Below are positions 13,598-14,271 of a DNA stretch of 14,271 nt, one piece after another; position 1 is the first letter of the stretch, and each line of letters begins with the position of its first letter. Below the pieces are notes generated by a model. The model had not been told where the DNA came from, did no database searches, and saw only the letters and a list, made by a program, of their open reading frames with translations. Origin of the DNA: CAZJRQ01 sp964548535 (GTDB lineage: Bacteria > Bacillota > Clostridia > Oscillospirales > Ruminococcaceae); NCBI GenBank assembly GCA_964548535.1, contig CAZJRQ010000046.1, positions 1 through 14,271 of the forward strand, written 5' to 3'. Both the position numbers and the translations under genes were made by a program.

Positions 13598-14271
13598 CTA
13601 ATTACTGCTCTTAAAGAAATTAGAAACGTTTTTGTTAAATCCTAGCAAATATATCTCAATGCCTGCTATAACAATTGCAACAACTAACACGGCAATTGCA
13701 AAACCTAACACAGCACCAATTCCCGCAACAAGACTTGCATCGGCAAAAACAGCACTTGCTGCACCACCACTGGTTGCACCAACTAATGCAAATATTGCAA
13801 GTATACAACCCACTATTGCTAAACTTGCACCAACTAAAGTAACAACTCTAGCCCAACTTTTGCCCTTCATAAGGCTGTATGCAATAAATATGCTAATCAA
13901 CATGCTTACAATACTTCTAAGTGAAAAATTATCTGAAGTAAGATTGTTAAGTAAACTAATAGCACTTAAAACTATAGATACAATTGCAAGAACACGTACA
14001 ATTTTTCTTCCACGTTCTGCTGAGGCAAAATACTGATTATTCATTTCATTTCTCTGCTGCCCATAAACATCATTTGCGAAATATGTAGTATAATCAGGAG
14101 TGTTATTGCAATTCCCGTTATTAAAATTATTGCCGTTATTATAGTTGCCATTATTATAGTTGTTGGCATTACCAAAATTACCATTGTTGTAATTATTAGC
14201 GTTGTTAAAATTGCCATTGTTGTAATTGTTAGCGTTGTCAAAATTACCGTTATTATAATTGTTAGCGTTGT
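13598..14271 (-). CDS. Asn-rich repeat plus four-helix membrane protein, 5' partial
   Basis: The protein is cut by the right edge of the window. From an in-frame ATG at 14044 it would have 148 residues, but the same frame is open without a stop for 75 more codons to the edge (first full codon 14267-14269), and this upstream part is clearly coding. It consists of a 12-residue repeat, NANNYNNGNF-x-N, in four copies, a looser NNG-rich stretch, then TPDYTTYFANDVYGQQRNEM. After this come four membrane helices (counting from ATG 14044: about 14-32, 42-60, 64-90 and 102-134) with a Gly/Ala-rich loop, and a short tail, FNKNVSNFFKSSN. No ribosome site precedes ATG 14044. The Asn/Tyr/Gly region looks disordered, like bacterial proteins with a low-complexity N-terminal arm before membrane helices. 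Function unknown. Confidence 0.8.
   Translation of the reverse strand, partial: NANNYNNGNFDNANNYNNGNFNNANNYNNGNFGNANNYNNGNYNNGNNFNNGNCNNTPDYTTYFANDVYGQQRNEMNNQYFASAERGRKIVRVLAIVSIVLSAISLLNNLTSDNFSLRSIVSMLISIFIAYSLMKGKSWARVVTLVGASLAIVGCILAIFALVGATSGGAASAVFADASLVAGIGAVLGFAIAVLVVAIVIAGIEIYLLGFNKNVSNFFKSSN
14126..14269 (-). repeat. Four 36-bp coding repeats (NANNYNNGNFxN)
   Basis: Four in-frame units, 14234-14269, 14198-14233, 14162-14197 and 14126-14161, encode NANNYNNGNFDN, NANNYNNGNFNN, NANNYNNGNFGN and NANNYNNGNYNN. Synonymous differences (AAC/AAT, TAT/TAC, GCT/GCC, GGT/GGC) separate them, so the array is not brand-new, but protein sequence is kept. The array continues beyond the edge. Such arrays often vary in copy number between strains. 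Confidence 0.9.

Noticed and set aside
13632..14036. 134-residue plus-strand open frame opposite the membrane protein
   Set aside because: It is the antisense shadow of the Ala/Ile/Val-rich membrane helices; no ribosome site and low-complexity Thr/Ala/Pro content.
14041..14241. Open frame rich in Thr and Ile on the minus strand
   Set aside because: It is the out-of-frame reading of the Asn-rich repeats; the repeat periodicity and codon variation fit only the NANNYNNGNF frame, which is continuous with the membrane domain.

Overview
The window is AT-rich and its gene content points to an anaerobic low-GC Gram-positive bacterium of the class Clostridia, probably a Ruminococcaceae/Oscillospiraceae-type gut organism. 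The signs are a feoA-feoB-Cys-rich membrane protein cluster, a SAM-I riboswitch in front of metK, an EF-P of the Bacillus type (Lys32 in a PGKG loop), a CD1247-like acidic zinc-ribbon protein next to efp, and sigma-A promoters with TTGACT/TATAAT boxes. This placement is inferred from gene families and not from any marker search.

Layout. Positions 1-120 hold no gene I can name, only a possible end of an upstream gene or element. A 94-residue protein with a duplicated DivIVA-like motif is read leftward (121-405). The divergent interval 406-934 carries three promoter-like sequences, a candidate structured RNA (about 549-690) and inverted repeats around the feo promoter. The rightward block is feoA, feoB and a FeoB-associated Cys-rich membrane protein (ferrous iron uptake), then a promoter, a SAM-I riboswitch with intrinsic terminator, and metK. 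Convergent terminators at 4858-4934 close it.

Everything from 4971 to the right edge is read leftward. In order of transcription: an Asn-rich repeat plus membrane protein cut by the right edge; a small membrane protein and leuS; rpsU with its own promoter, a structured 170-nt leader, a TTG start and a strong terminator; then a probable operon yqeG, a duplicated membrane/PH-like protein, an endonuclease IV-like TIM barrel, aroQ and pepP; and finally efp with its own promoter, followed by the CD1247-like zinc-ribbon protein.

Most of the window is housekeeping: iron import, SAM synthesis, translation (EF-P, S21, LeuRS), the shikimate pathway and peptide turnover. The least explained parts are the rpsU leader, the candidate RNA upstream of feoA, the Asn-rich repeat protein whose coding frame runs past its first visible ATG and off the window, and two proteins built from internal duplications.
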